Positions 35,535-48,400 of a stretch of DNA of 64,000 nt are shown here, in pieces. Under the pieces are notes generated by a model, which saw only the letters and a list, made by a program, of their open reading frames with translations, did not search any database and was not told the DNA's origin. Origin of the DNA: Liolophura sinensis (lineage: Eukaryota; Mollusca; Polyplacophora; Chitonida; Chitonidae); contig NC_088298.1 in NCBI RefSeq assembly GCF_032854445.1, positions 6,995,504 through 7,059,503 of the forward strand, given 5' to 3'. The number at the start of each line of letters is the position of its first letter. The first letter of the stretch is position 1. The position numbers and the translations under genes are program-made.

Positions 35535-37240
35535 TAAATAGTATATTGGAATTATCAGAGTAGTTTCTTTATGTGATGGAAAAAACGTCAAATGTCTCGA
35601 CTTCAAGTATACACTACAATCCACAGCACAAGGGTAAGCTGTCTGGCTTCTTTTTACTTTATTGGAAAAAAGTTGCTGTTAACTTAAAGCGGAGCGTTCT
35701 GGTATGATTCTGATATCGTTTATGTCTCTATAAGACAGTATATGGTTTTGTTCTGCACAGATTCCCTAGTCTGCGGAGAGCGCCTCATGGGAAGGCGTGC
35801 CGAGGTCAAAATACCAGAAATTTGGAGCGGACAGAAATAATGGGTTGGCTGTAATAGGGTAATCCATATCGGGGGACCAATCATGGAGAGGATATTGCAA
35901 AATAATTTCGTATTAGCCAGTAAGAGGACGTACTTACTTTCGGATCCTTTGTGAGGCAGAAGACAAACTAACGATGTTATAGTTGCCCTTTGGGTGGGCT
36001 AAACCGGGTGCGTCTAAATTTATGGTTTGGCCTGATCATCGCTTACCGGCAACACTCTACTAAAAGTGACAATGATTTATTGGCTAAGTTTCAAATCTGT
36101 TTGTCCCTAAGCAACATCTTCCCCACCCCCTCCTTTTGGCTAGGTTATAACATCTGGGTTAGCAGGCTGATACAGACACAGCGTTAGCTAAATACCGGGA
36201 GTTCCCTTTATATACCAGCAAATCTAATTCCTGTTAATATCCAAGTAATGGCTCATTGGATTGGGCGAAACTGTGTAAACTGTTCATATTAATTTAATTG
36301 GTGTGTAATTTAAAAGGCGAAAAGGACTTCCAGACTTGACCAGACTAAATAAAACAAAGTAACGTATTTGGGATTTTGCTGAATATTATGGGATTTTTTT
36401 TTCAGCATACTATATGCCTCTTTTTGTTCTGTATGTAGTTTAATGTAAAAAGGAGAATTGGCATGTAGACACGACTATAGTGCTGTCTAAATTAGACACG
36501 CACACACACACACCCTCGCCCTCACCCCCAATTCCCAACCTATATAGTACGATTGCCCAGAAGTGTTTTTAATGGTAGAATTCGGTTTACAGACTTAAGG
36601 TCAGAAGAGACAAAGCCTCGTTTTAGAAATAGTGGTAGTCATTTTAATTTCTCCTTGGCGAGGTTCTTATCGTTTTATTATGATTTATGTTTACTGGTGA
36701 CAAGGAAAACAGAAGACATTGCCACAGTCATTTCCCTGGAAGCCTCAGGCCCTCCGGGAGCGAACAGTCCATGTGGATAAATGTTTCTGTTACAAATCGA
36801 TGTGTACAAGAAGACAGAACGAGAGATAATTGTATTATTGCTACGGCATTCACAGGATGAGCCCCTCTTCTACCCGGGAACTGTCATCGCCTATTTGAAA
36901 GTAAATTAACACTTGACTGAATATTTCCTCGACGAGATGTTTGCTTTTTTGAGCATCTTCCGCGGTATGCAAGGATTCCTTGCCTCGAACTCGTGACGAT
37001 CTTACGTTTGTTAAATGTGTTTTATGTTGTTGTTTTTATTGGTCTCGATATTTTTTAAAAGAAACGTCTTAAGTTTTGGAGTATAGTTTACATCCAGCGA
37101 TACGTACCATGAGGCCAGTTGAAGAGAGATTACGTAAAATATTTTGTTATCTTGGAATTTATGGAGGATTTGCTCATTATTTTGCTCGTATCACATCCTT
37201 GTTCCGCTGCTACTAGCTTACCCGTGTAGATACTATGAAA
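35535..37240. other. About 1.7 kb with nothing recognised except a short CA run
   Basis: A CA dinucleotide run sits at about 36498-36514. No protein-like frame. Confidence 0.4.
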
Positions 37241-37244
37241 GCGT

Positions 37245-37790
37245 TGCGTCAGTGGATAACAATGCCATAGACATTATTCAGACAGGATTTCCCACACAGT
37301 CACAGTATATTGAGATCCAACCCGATCACAGTATATTGACACCAGATATGATGTCACATATCGTCAAAGTATACTGACACACCAGGCCAAGATGTCACAC
37401 CCGGCCCCAGTAAATGGATAACAGTTAAAGTACACTCACCACAGACATGACGTCCCACACAGTCACAGAATACTGAGATCCAATCCGATCACAGTATATT
37501 GACACCAAATATGATGTCACATATCGTCAAAGTATACTGACACACCAGGCCAAGATGTCACACCCAGTCCCAGTAAATGGATAACAGGCGTGACATCACA
37601 CCCAGTTAAAGTACACTCACCGCAGACATGACGTCCCACACAGTCACAGAATACTGACACCGTCAAAGTATACTGACACCAGACATGACGTATCACACGG
37701 TCATACTGACACTAGACATGACGTCCCACACAGTCACAGAATACTGACACCAGACATCTGACGTCCTGGACTTCACACCTCGTTACTGTA
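37245..37790. repeat. Complex satellite built from SINE-2-like central segments
   Basis: Short modules such as GACACCAGACATGACGTCC, CACACAGTCACAGAATACTG and CAAGATGTCACACCC alternate. A higher-order block of about 163 bp recurs (CACAGTATATTGACACCA near 37327 and 37490). The modules resemble the SINE-2 segment AGACACCAGGCATGGCACCC at 28703. Confidence 0.8.
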
Positions 37791-39150
37791 TACTGTATAT
37801 TTTGAGTTGACAAAAACTTCGTCGATCGTAGCAGATAAGATTACCACCACTTGGAAATGACACTCGGACCTTGCGTTTACGGTCAATACAGACTCCGTTA
37901 ATCACTCGGCCATCTCATTGTTTCCCATTTAGATTTACACGCAGAGCCCGTTGAGACAATCACTGTTTTAGGCCGAGTTTTTGCCAGGTATTTCATGAGA
38001 TGATCGTCCGGTTACCTCAATCGATCCACAAGCCAAACGGCGGTCGCATAATTGAAACATATGAACCACGTTAAACACCAAACAAGAAAACAAATGGATT
38101 ACAAGATTGCGCACACAAAACACCAGAACATACAGAGTGTATAAGAAGATCAGAATTTGAAAAACTCATTTATTAAATGCAAACAAGACTTTCTCAGCAG
38201 TACCATTAGACAAAGTGTCGGCGTGACTCAGGGTCACACGTCAAATTGTCCTGCCGAGGCCACATATTTGGACTCTTATTCTCCTATCCCCTCCAGAGAC
38301 TACATTGAGTTCACACGCTTTACACGGTTATCAGATGGTGTCAAGTACCCTTCACCATCACTGCTGCACAAGTAGATTTCTCATTGGCTCTTAATACAAC
38401 TCTCTTTGTATCGTAAGATTTGTTTTCACACTGACTTCAGCTATTTATAACTGGGGACAATAGGGAATCTCTCACTCGCAAGGCGGTCGTTCAACTATCT
38501 GTATCATCATTACCTGATTCATTAGTACTTGACCTGACATTTGTCCCCAAAAGAAAATAAGGTTTGTCCCACATCAACAAGAAACAAGAAAGTGTCATTG
38601 CTACCCGGAAAACAGACCTCCCTCCCAAAGCACAATAACCTATAGTCAGCATCCCGAAGGGGAGTTATTAATTAATTTCGCCCCTGCAGGAGTTCTAAAT
38701 TTAAAAATTAAGGAAATTAAGTGGAGAATGTTTAATCAAATCAAACAACCGCAGTAAAGGAATGTAAGAGAACGACACTGGGCCCAGGTAATGTTGGAAC
38801 AGGGGAGGTAACTAGAGGTCGTGTGTACAGCGAAAAGTCCTGTTACGGAATTGTTAAAAGAAAAGTTCCGAATACAACAATAACATATTCATAACCACAA
38901 CAGGTGCGGGATGAATCTCCACGCCAAGATTTACGATCAGACGTTTTTCATTTTCTCTCTGTTGTCAACAAGCTCAGCAAAGGAATTCATTACCGTTCTC
39001 GTATTAAACAGTCTTGGATTGTCGTTGTTATAACTGAAACATTTTAGAATTCATCTACCGGACTGTCCGCTGAACACGTTAGATGGCGTAAGACAGACGT
39101 GGTTGTACGAGATATGATTAGTCCTTCAACGAATCAAACAGCCATTTCAT
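37790..39150. other. No gene recognised; one possible SINE remnant
   Basis: GGCGGTCGCATAATTGAAAC and ACGTTAAACACCAAACAAG near 38040-38090 look like a worn SINE-1 3' end. The rest is plain. Confidence 0.4.
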
Positions 39151-39154
39151 GTTT

Positions 39155-39305
39155 AAGGCCTCAGATGATTAAAGCACAGGCCTTTGATCAAAGGGGTCGC
39201 GTGTTCGAATCCAGGTCTCGCTGTCTCCGCCAGGGCTGTAAATCAGGAGATTTATCAACGCCACCATACAAGTGAATAATTCATGAAAATCAGTCAACCA
39301 ATGAA
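39155..39305 (+). mobile_element. Third tRNA-headed SINE-like sequence
   Basis: A tRNA-like start (GGCCTCAGATGATTAAAGCA) with a good B-box (GTGTTCGAATCC, 39201-39212), then GCCACCATACAAGTGAATAA and TTCATGAAAATCAGTCAACC, which resembles the SINE-1 3' end. The head differs from SINE-1. Confidence 0.55.
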
Positions 39306-39309
39306 TTCA

Positions 39310-40020
39310 TATAGTGTTTATGGCCTTCTCTCCGATAACAGTCAATAAAAACCCCGCTTAAACCAATGCATGTTTTTTTCAGTTGGCCACTTGCGATTTC
39401 ACTCAGGTCGCGGCCATCAAATGCCACAACATAAGGTCAATGCACGCAACAGTTTTGTTTTTCAAATACACTATTTGGTGATGCATCACGACATGCAACA
39501 AACAGATGACATGGGCACAAGGTAGTGATACCGACCAAAAACGGCGAGAGCTTAATTGAAAAACTAACAAACGTTGGACCATTCATCATTCGTGATTGCC
39601 TTGAGTCACGCTGAACCCAGCTGTACTACTCGCAGTTGATTTAATGTGCCAGAACACGTGTCAAAATGATTTCTCGCGATTAGCCATAGATCGAGTGTTG
39701 CAATTTTCTAAATGTATCTCCCGTACCGATTACGTAAGTACCACACTGGGCGTTAGTGTTTTGTCAGTGTGGACATTTTTATGATTTGATAAGTGTTCTA
39801 ACGTGTTTTATTGCCAAATGACTTGTTTTTGCCGCATTCATTGTCTCACGACGAAGATTGATCACATTGCATAGCAATGTGATAATTAGCGAAATACCCC
39901 ATCAGGAAATCATGTTATGAGCTATTCACTTTACGGTGTCCTATCCGTCGCTACTCTTTAGTCTGTTCCTATCGTGCGTGGGGTGGTAGGCGATCTTTGT
40001 CCACCAGGTCGCATAATAAG
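39310..40020. other. No gene or repeat recognised
   Basis: Plain sequence. Confidence 0.4.
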
Positions 40021-40026
40021 TGTTTG

Positions 40027-40056
40027 CGGAGGCGGGGGGGGGGGGAGGGAGGGGGG
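40027..40056. repeat. G-rich run
   Basis: GGCGGGGGGGGGGGGAGGGA and on; long G runs, quadruplex-prone. Confidence 0.8.
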
Positions 40057-40282
40057 CAGTCATCCCAAGGGATCTATGGTCTGTGTTGGTGTGTGGAGGG
40101 TAGGCAGCTCTCTCAGTTGTTAGTGTGTGTTTGTGTGTGTAGACAGTTTGCAGTTATCCCAAGGGATCCATAGTCTATGTTGGTGTGTGGAGGGTAGGCA
40201 GCTATCTCAAGGATTAGTTTGTGTTTGTATGTGTGGACAGTTGGCAGTTATCTCAAGAGATTCATGGTCTGTGCTGGTGTGT
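40057..40282. repeat. 94-bp minisatellite, about 2.4 copies
   Basis: CAGTCATCCCAAGGGATCTA (40057), CAGTTATCCCAAGGGATCCA (40151) and CAGTTATCTCAAGAGATTCA (40245), each followed by GTCT(G/A)TG and GGTGTGTGG. Confidence 0.9.
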
Positions 40283-40284
40283 GG

Positions 40285-40426
40285 TATAACATTGTACCAT
40301 TAAGGGGTCATGGTTTCCAAGAGCCCTACAAGGTTTCTCCACCAACAGCGGAATAATATTGTACCATTAAGGGGACATGGTTTCCCCGAGCCCTACGAGG
40401 TTTCTCCACCCACAGCAGAATAACAT
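40285..40426. repeat. ~67-bp direct repeat, two copies
   Basis: ATTGTACCATTAAGGGGTCA and ATTGTACCATTAAGGGGACA, each followed by TGGTTTCC, GAGCCCTAC and AGGTTTCTCCACC. Confidence 0.9.
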
Positions 40427-40479
40427 GTCCGATTATACTTCTGGTAGATATAGTTGTGACTATGAATCGTCATATTTTA

Positions 40480-41400
40480 TTTTACAACCATGATGATCTT
40501 CGAAATCCGCTTGTGAAGGGTCCCAAGTATAGAAAGCCTAGAATGATTAATATGATAGGTAATAATAAAATTGTCGTTCCAGCACTTGAAAATTTCCCAA
40601 AAATGGTGTAAACGAGAGAAGGTAGAACCTTCAGTCCTTGACACTTGGCTTGAGGTAGTAAATATAAAGGTTGTGTATGCAATCCATCATACTAATATTA
40701 ATGCTCATGCGACGGCCACACAGTTCTGAAAAATCCTACCGTGCGAAAGGTACTCGATGACCTTCGATGACCTTCAGAGAAAATTCGTAATTGTCCCAGA
40801 GGACAAAACTCCTCATAATGTAATATATGTCCGCAAGAATTATTACTACCAGATTCTTGTACAAGAGTTTAATACATATATCGCTACAACTGGCGCAACT
40901 CCAACGTAGTCCAGAACGACAAATACTCTGGAGGAACTATTTAAAAAGCATCAGTCCTTTCTCATACAGAGGAGTTTATCCGTACCTTACCATCACACCG
41001 ATATACCACAACTTCACTTGATTCCAAAAACGTATAAATCTCCATACAAAGCTCGCTTTTTGTGAGATCGTGAAGCTGTACCACCTAACTTGTATCTATT
41101 CTCATAACGAAGGCAGTACAAGAAGTTGAAGTCATTTTGGAACAAGTACTGCAATTTAAAAAAAGTCCAGGCGTTAACTGTATGTGGATCATTAAAAACT
41201 CCAAACTAGACGCTCAAATAGACGTACAGTATAAGAATATATCTGCTTAGAATTTCTCCACTGTCGATACCACAATTCCTCACACAGACCTAATTGATAG
41301 AATTTCGTCACTGTATAGGCGTTTATAAAACTGGCCACCACTATATTAAAGTCAAAGGCAACAAAGCCTTCTTCAGTTCAACTGAAAAGTGTCGGTAAAA
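40480..41400 (+). pseudogene. Decayed Penelope-like element, reverse transcriptase remnant
   Basis: Plus-strand translation in shifting frames gives motifs that I associate with Penelope-like reverse transcriptases. They are HDDLRNPLVKGPKYRKP near 40490, QRKFVIVPEDK near 40770, LHLIPKTYKSPYKARF near 41010-41062, SPGVNCMWIIKNSK near 41170 and NFSTVDTTIPHTDL near 41250, followed by IKVKGNKAFFSS near 41345. Stops interrupt at 40907-40909, 41063-41065 and 41248-41250, and there is at least one frame change between the last two. The YxDD catalytic region and the GIY-YIG endonuclease were not found, so the copy is truncated at its 3' side as well as broken. Assignment is from recalled motifs only. 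Confidence 0.75.
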
Positions 41401-41562
41401 TACTTCATTTATATTCTTTGATTGTACAAGATAGTTACATGTATTGCAGTGTTTGAATTCTACCGTCTCTCTGGGAACCATATACCTGGCACGCTAAGCC
41501 CATCTTTCTGTGTTGGAATAGCTCTTTACCCACGAGTGAAAGAATCATTAATTTACTAACTT

Positions 41563-41625
41563 TGACCGGTGGTTTACGTCGTACATTTCACTTATACGAC
41601 GACAACCAGCACTATAATGGCTATT
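41563..41625 (-). mobile_element. SINE-1 fragment
   Basis: GGTGGTTTACGTCGTAC, TTTCACTTATACGACGACAA and CCAGCACTATAATGG. Confidence 0.7.
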
Positions 41626-41629
41626 TGTC

Positions 41630-42930
41630 CCTATTGGATAAAGGCAGTAAATGTAGTTATATTGATAAAATCTGCAGCCAATTTTGATCGACACCGTATA
41701 CGGATGAATACGGTTTGACGCAAAGCTGATCGAGTGACGTAAAAACACATAATGAACTTTTCTTTTCACTTGACTGCCAGGAAAACTGAAGACTAGTTTG
41801 AACATTGAAGTTAAATAAATTGAAACTGCATGTATAATTAATAGTACCGGTAATCAGAGACTTTTTCTTCTTTAATAAGCGCATTAGAATTGAATTGCCA
41901 CTGTCCGGAAAATCATATAGTTCTAAGTATTATCTCACCCACAGCTTCTGTTCATGAAAGTCGTAAGATTCAAAAAGCCTTGTATGAGCATATCTGTAAT
42001 ATAATCAGTGGGCTGAAGTCGAAAACGAGTCCATGTATAGGCTATAATCTTAGGTCAGCTAGAGTAACTGAAGACATATCTGTAAAATAATGTACAGTTA
42101 TCTAACTTTTAAGAAATTAATATTAAGAAAACGATAACTTACTGCAATTAAAAAAAATTAATAACCCTAATTAGTTTGGAGTTAAAAGTATGACAAATAC
42201 CTGCATTAGGCAGGACTACAGAAGATTTGGTTATAGGCCCAAACGGAATCGATAAGTCATCATCCCTTTGTTATCGTTTTTAATTACCTCTTTGGTCTTA
42301 GGGACATTGATGTTATGCACGTACCCCCAAAGAGTTGAAGCCAAACTTTTCTTTAGAATCAGACATGGGCACTCCTCCACCTCAGCAGCACAAATCCGTC
42401 ACTTCGGATCCGGAGGCCGGTAAATCAGACACAGATTAATGAGCTTATAGACGTCCTGATGACAGTCATACATGCAGATATTTTACAAAGTAACACTCCC
42501 CCGCACCAACGCCACCTTCCCCTTTTCGCAACCCACGCTTCTGTTTAAACACTGTTGTAAAGCCTATTGAACGGTATTTTCTGAACACAAAGCCTCAGCT
42601 ATATTTGAAGACAAACACGGTCAATACGATTTTATTCAGCAAAACAAAACGGTGTTTCGGCTTGTAAAAAACGCAACTTTTGAAGATAATTTTGTTCATT
42701 AGCCCTGAAAAGCAATCGTATTGCAGTCTCACTGACGTGCAGCTTTCCAGACTCTGCGTTTGCTTAAAGTCACTACAACCACTGGCAAAATTTGCACAGA
42801 AATCTTGAACAACGCCGAGGCCACTGGGGTCCCTTGATGAGGCCACCCTAACAAAATATTATACAAATGCATTCTCTTTATCTAAAGTATGCACAACATG
42901 ATTTTACTAAGCAACGCCTGAAACAAATTT
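41630..42930. other. About 1.3 kb with nothing recognised
   Basis: Frames up to 85 codons, not protein-like. Confidence 0.4.
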
Positions 42931-43028
42931 CTGCCCGGTTTCTTCCCACCATAATGCTGGTCGTCGTCACATTAGTGAAATACTCTTGAGTACGGCGTAA
43001 AACACCAATCAAAAAAATCAATAAATAA
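42930..43028 (+). mobile_element. SINE-1 3' fragment
   Basis: TGCCCGGTTTCTTCCCACCA, TAATGCTGG and GAGTACGGCGTAAAACACCA. Confidence 0.9.
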
Positions 43029-43274
43029 AACAATTTTATTGCATAATGCTGATTAAATAGTTCCGGGCGAAGACACCAATGGTGAGGCTTAGCCAAGGGG
43101 GGTCGCACAGGCTGCACAAGCTTGTCTAGTGGTGGCGGTGATGTAATGCGAGCATAGAGAGCGGTACATGCGCTGTAAGGAGAATGTGCTTAATGTCCTG
43201 CTGATTACGTTGTAACCGAGACACCCGAGTCGAGTCGACATAATGCCTCAGCGAGCAGCATATTTGCGCATAGC

Positions 43275-43445
43275 ATTTCAGTGAGGCAGCATCAGGGATA
43301 TGTCATTCTTGGGAGGGTCTGCCTGGAGACACAGTCGTGATATTCCCAGAATGATGTTGGACGCGGCGCTAAACCCCGATCAATCAATCCATCTATCAAT
43401 CAATGAACATATCAATCGATCAATCCATCTATCAATCAACCAATC
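43275..43445 (+). mobile_element. SINE fragment with a different tail, (ATCA)n
   Basis: ACGCGGCGCTAAACCCCGAT then ATCAATCAATCCATCTATCA; this is a GCTAAACCCC + (ATCA)n tail, unlike the (AATA)n tail of SINE-1. Confidence 0.5.
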
Positions 43446-43674
43446 CCTTTCTCTGAACACTGTCTATATTTCGGACAGCAATAATCGTGCAAACGAATGT
43501 CAGCCAATTGCCTTCCTCAATTTTTGTGGAATTCGTCTCGTTTTTGTGGAATTCGAAATTTGTATTCAAACTTGTCATTTTCCATGAATCTGACAAATTA
43601 AACGGCTGAAACTTATACTCTTTCTCCTGTGTTATTAATAACCCCTTTATCAGAGTAAAAAACATTCAATATTA

Positions 43675-43780
43675 ATATCCGTGGCTCAGTTATCTAGGTT
43701 ATCCCCTTCCTTTATTGGAAAAGTATAAAAATGAAATATTCATCATTAAAGCGTAAAACTCCGAACAAAGATATAAATAA
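43675..43780 (+). mobile_element. SINE-1, strongly deleted
   Basis: CCGTGGCTCAGTTATCTAGG (head) followed closely by AAGTATAAAAATGAAATATT and AAAGCGTAAAACTCC (3' end). Confidence 0.6.
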
Positions 43781-45231
43781 TCTTAGAAAAGATGAAGTTC
43801 AAACACAACCACTAACTCTATAAATATTGATAAAATCTCTGTTTATTTCTAGACGCGATTATTGACTGTTTTACAGACAATTCACAGTTGCATATTGCGT
43901 TATACGAGAAAGACATGGCACTTCAGAACAAAACAACGCATAACTTGTAATACTACCACATGTTCTTATGCGGACAGCTACTGGGACACCTACTGAGACA
44001 TCAAATTTCAGAACAAACAATACATGGATTATCCTCAGTCTTAAAAGAAATCAGCAGACAGGAAAATCCAAAGCTCATTGTGTGTAAAAATGAAAACGTC
44101 AACATAATTCATAAAAAAGGTGTTGTTTGTCCACCATGAAAATTTCTTTAAACACGACTATTTAAAATATACAGACAAAAGAACAAAGGCAGCCAGATTT
44201 CATGACTCGATCTCCAATTTTAGTAAAGTCAATAACATCCATGGGAAAATTCTTAAAGCAAAGCCGCAAACCAGTCACCAGACTTGAAATTTGTCTTAGT
44301 TAAAATTTTGGGCAATACTGAAGAAACATTCCATTTAGCGGCAACAACAAGCTGCTCTACGGAAGGACGTTGTTGTTGGTGTTTTTGTTATTGTTGGGAA
44401 CTTTTTACAGAACGGCAGTGGTTTTGTGGGTGGAGTAAATTTGGAGAAAACCACCCATCTCATAGCAGAAAAATAAACAAGAGACAGTGAAGTGAGATTG
44501 GAGTGACGTTATTGGCTAAGGGGAACAGGTGGTCTGAAACAAGGCCGTGCTGAAGTCTAATCAGCCAGTGATATTGGTAAATTTTCAGTGTTTTGGGGGA
44601 CTGCAAGTTGTCAATGAGTTTTCTCAGCACTGCAATAGTCTTTCTGTTTTCCTGGAGAGATAAAACCAAAACAAACAAAAAGACGATTTCCTCCTTCAGT
44701 AATTTTTCAAAGAGTTGAACCACTGGTCTTGGTAGATGCTTTAAAAATAATCAATATCAATTTTATAATCATTTTTCACGTGTAATAGATACATCATATT
44801 TTTTTCACAGGCATAATTTATGGAAATCTCAAGCCCATTAAAATTCCATGTTTAGCCTAAAATACAGCCAGCAAACTTCCAAGTTTGTCTAGAAGTGTAT
44901 AACGTAACACATCAAGTTCACGCAGAAGGATAATAAAATGGAAGCAATCTATGGTAGAATTTATACTGTGAAAAAAAAAATCATTAAAGAACAAAACCAA
45001 ACTACATGTATATGCAGTGTTAAAGTCCATAAAGAGCTGACAAGATCTACCTGCCTCAGTCAATTGATTTCTCCTGTCAATCTCCCCTAACATACGAAAT
45101 GGTCATTCCCAGTCGCAAATCCCATGCACACAAACGAGAGTCCAGAAAAAACAGGCAAAGGTCACCTGTGAGTCATCTTTGTATACATGTACATGTAACG
45201 GGTAGTCAGGTGATTTTTCACACAAATCTGT
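43780..45231 (-). other. Sequence downstream of MALSU1-like stop, possible 3' UTR
   Basis: There is no recognisable gene or repeat for about 1.4 kb after the stop, unlike the repeat-rich DNA on both sides. Minus-strand AATAAA signals occur here, for example near 43845. This would suit a long 3' untranslated region, but only transcript data could show where it ends. Open frames near 44284 and 44460-44723 are short and not protein-like. Confidence 0.3.
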
Positions 45232-45422
45232 TTATTCCTTGGAGATTTCGCTGTCCCGACCAGAAGCGGAGGACGGACCAGGAACCAGTGGGACGGAGAA
45301 CGCGTATGGATCTTTTTCTGCGTCTCGAGATTTTTCGTCGTATTCTGGTCCGCATGTCCAAAGCGTCTCGATGTCGTATTCCTCTCTCACGTCCTGCGTC
45401 ATGATATGTAGAGCGATGTTAC
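45232..45422 (-). CDS. MALSU1: MALSU1-like exon 4: C-terminal part of the RsfS domain and stop
   Basis: The acceptor is CCCAG at 45424-45423. The exon opens with two bases completing a Gly codon (DLG), then NIALHIMTQDVREEYDIETLW, which matches the family's last strand (I/V-H-x-M/F) and the R-E-x-Y-x-L-E-x-L-W helix. About 40 further residues form an acidic and Pro/Ser-rich tail ending in SKE and TAA at 45234-45232. The 191 bases equal 2 + 62 codons + stop, consistent with the phase of exon 3. The stop overlaps an AATAAA (45236-45231), which is too early to be the functional poly(A) signal. The opposite strand is also open across this exon, but that reading shows no family pattern. Confidence 0.85.
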
Positions 45423-48400
45423 CTGGGAAAACAGATCAATGCGTAATTAATACAGGGTTCGTACAGGTATCTGAAAATGAAATTCATGTTTTTTTCCCTG
45501 GAGATTTTTGTCATTTTCAAGGTTAGCTTAAACATACCATGGTTCCAATTATAGACTATATTTAAAGTCTGAATTATAGATGCTTTAATTTGCATGCATG
45601 TATATTGAATAGTACGCTTGCTTTTGCAAGAAATATCTGCCCTTCATCTCTGTAATGCGACACATTCTTTAAACTGGCCTTGGCTCAGTAAAAAAATTGA
45701 ACGCCATATATCATTATGCACGGCTTCCTCTGGGACAGTATTTTTAGTCTTTTTTTTTTTAGCCAGTCACTTTAGCCACTGATCAGATTTTCTAGTAAAT
45801 ACTATTTTTCTTTATCCATACTTCCTTAGCAGCCTTGACTCTTGTAAGTCTCCTTCTGTAATTCGTTTTTATCTGCCTTGGTGTAGCTGCTAGTCAGTTT
45901 GGTGTCTTCCACCTATATCTGGAGTTTATCAAACGTTACATTTCGAACAAGTGCCCTCAAAATAATGGACCAATGCTTGGCAGCATGTTTGGCTTTTTGG
46001 CGAAAAAAAGTTAATCCTTTTTTCAACCTATCTGTAGGGTCCTAGTAAAATGCAATTTCCTCTATCAGAATAATTTGTTACGAAATTAATTTGTATCTTC
46101 AGTTTGAATAAAATACAACATTACGATCAGTACATTAGAGTAACACGATCTGACAGGAGAAAACGTACACATTTCTGTAACGGCACATATTCTGAAACAT
46201 ATAATTTACTTCGGATCAAAAAAAAAAATAGGTTATTAAGTGGAAAAGTTTAAATTTTCAATGGGAGGTAACTTCATTTACAGTGTAACTCTACCTTGAT
46301 TTACTTCCCTTGATATTTTTTTTTCACAATTGGCGACGAAAGGCATCCCCCAAAATGCCATGATTCCCATTCGTCATTTACCAAAAATGATTTCACGCGT
46401 TATTTAATGTAAGTCAACTTGCAACAATGCTGGACCCCGCTTTGTTGATTTCTGTCAAGTAATCGCCATACAACTGTGTTGTTGTTGTAAAAAAAATGAA
46501 AGTAAGTGGATTATTTTCATAAGAAAAATTGCCAAAATGTGCTAAAAATTCTCATGGTAGATTTTATATAACGTTTGTATTTTTTCTTAAGTAAATAAAT
46601 TTGTCGCCAAAAACATTCGCATTTTTTCAAATTTTATCGCCATTTCAAAAAACTGTTCTAAATCTGCGACAATGGCGAGTGCGAGCGGAAGCCCTGTTTA
46701 TAGGAGCAGTTCGAGGGTTACTGCCAGGCACCTCCGAATAACTTTCTTCACGTGACACAAAAAAAAAATCAAGTACTTTCAAGGACCTCTACATAAAAAT
46801 GGTCAAATTCAAGCACTTTCCAGTCCTTGAATTACCAAAATAAAATTCAAGTACTTTCAATGTTTTCAAGGTTACACTCGTTACACGAGTATTCCTGTGG
46901 TGTGAACCACAGCCTTCACCAGCCATCTGCTGTTTTATCGCCATACCACTAGGCGAGTATTCCTGTGGTGTGAACCACAGCCTTCACCAGCTATCTGCTG
47001 TTTTATCGTCATACCATCACACAAGCTTTCTTGTGGTGTGAACCACAGCCCTTCACCAGCTATCTGCTGTTTTATCGCCATACCACTAGAAGAGAATTCT
47101 TGTGGTGTGAACTGCAGCCTTTCACCAGCTATCTGCTGTTTTATCGTCATACCGTCACACAAGCTTTCTTGTGGTGTGAACCACAGCCCTTCACCAGCTA
47201 TCTGCTGTTTTAACGCCATACCACTAGGCGAGAATTCTTGTGGTGTGAACCACAGCCCTTCACCAGCTATCTGCTGTTTTATCGTCATACCATCACACAA
47301 GCTTTCTTGTGGTGTGAACCACAGCCCTTCACCAGCTATCTGCTGTTTTATCGTTATACCATAACACAAGCTTTCTTGTGGTGTGAACCACAGCCCTTCA
47401 CCAGCTATCTGCTGTTTTATCGTCATACCATCACACAAGCTTTCTTGTGGTGTGAACCACAGCCCTTCACCAGCTATCTGCTGTTTTATCGCCATACCAC
47501 CAGGCGAGAACTCTTGTGGTGTGAACCACAGCCTTTCACTAGCTATCTGCTGTTTTATCGTCATACCACTAGGCGAGAATTCTTGTGGTGTGAACCACAG
47601 CCTTTCACCAGCTATCTGCTGTTTTATCGCCATACCACTAGGCGAGAATTCTTGTGGTGTGAACCACAGCCCTTCACCAGCTATCTGCTGTTTTATCGTC
47701 ATACCATCACACAAGCTTTCTTATGGCGTGAACCACAGCCCTTCACCCGCTATCTGCTGTTTTATCGTCATACCATCACACAAGCTTTCTTGTGGTGTGA
47801 ACCACAGCCCTTCACCAGCTATCTGCTGTTTTATCGTCATACCATCACACAAGCTTTCTTGTGGTGTGAACCACAGCCCTTCACCAGCTATCTGCTGTTT
47901 TATCGCCATACCACTAGGCGAGAACTCTTGTGGTGTGAACCACAGCCCTTCACTAGCTATCTGCTGTTTTATCGTCATACCACTAGTCGAGAATTCTTGT
48001 GGTGTGAACCACAGCCTTTCACCAGCTATCTGCTGTTTTATCGCCATACCACTAGGCGAGAATTCTTGTGGTGTGAACCACAGCCCTTCACCAGCTATCT
48101 GCTGTTTTATCGCCATACCACTAGGCGAGAACTCTTGTGGTGTGAACCACAGCCCTTCACCAGCTATCTACTGTTTTATCGCCATACCACTAGGCGAGAA
48201 CTCTTGTGGTGTGAACCACAGCCCTTCACCCGCTATCTGCTGTTTTATCGCCATACCACTAGGCGAGAATTCTTGTGATGTGAACCACAGCCTTTCACCA
48301 GCTATCTGCTGTTTTATCGCCATACCACTAGGCGAGAATTCTTGTGGTGTGAACCACAGCCTTTCACCAGCTATCTGCTGTTTTATCGTCATACCACTAG

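Noticed and set aside
44284-44723. Short frames on both strands downstream of the MALSU1-like stop
   Set aside because: Cys/Trp-rich and Leu-rich chance frames within a probable 3' untranslated stretch.
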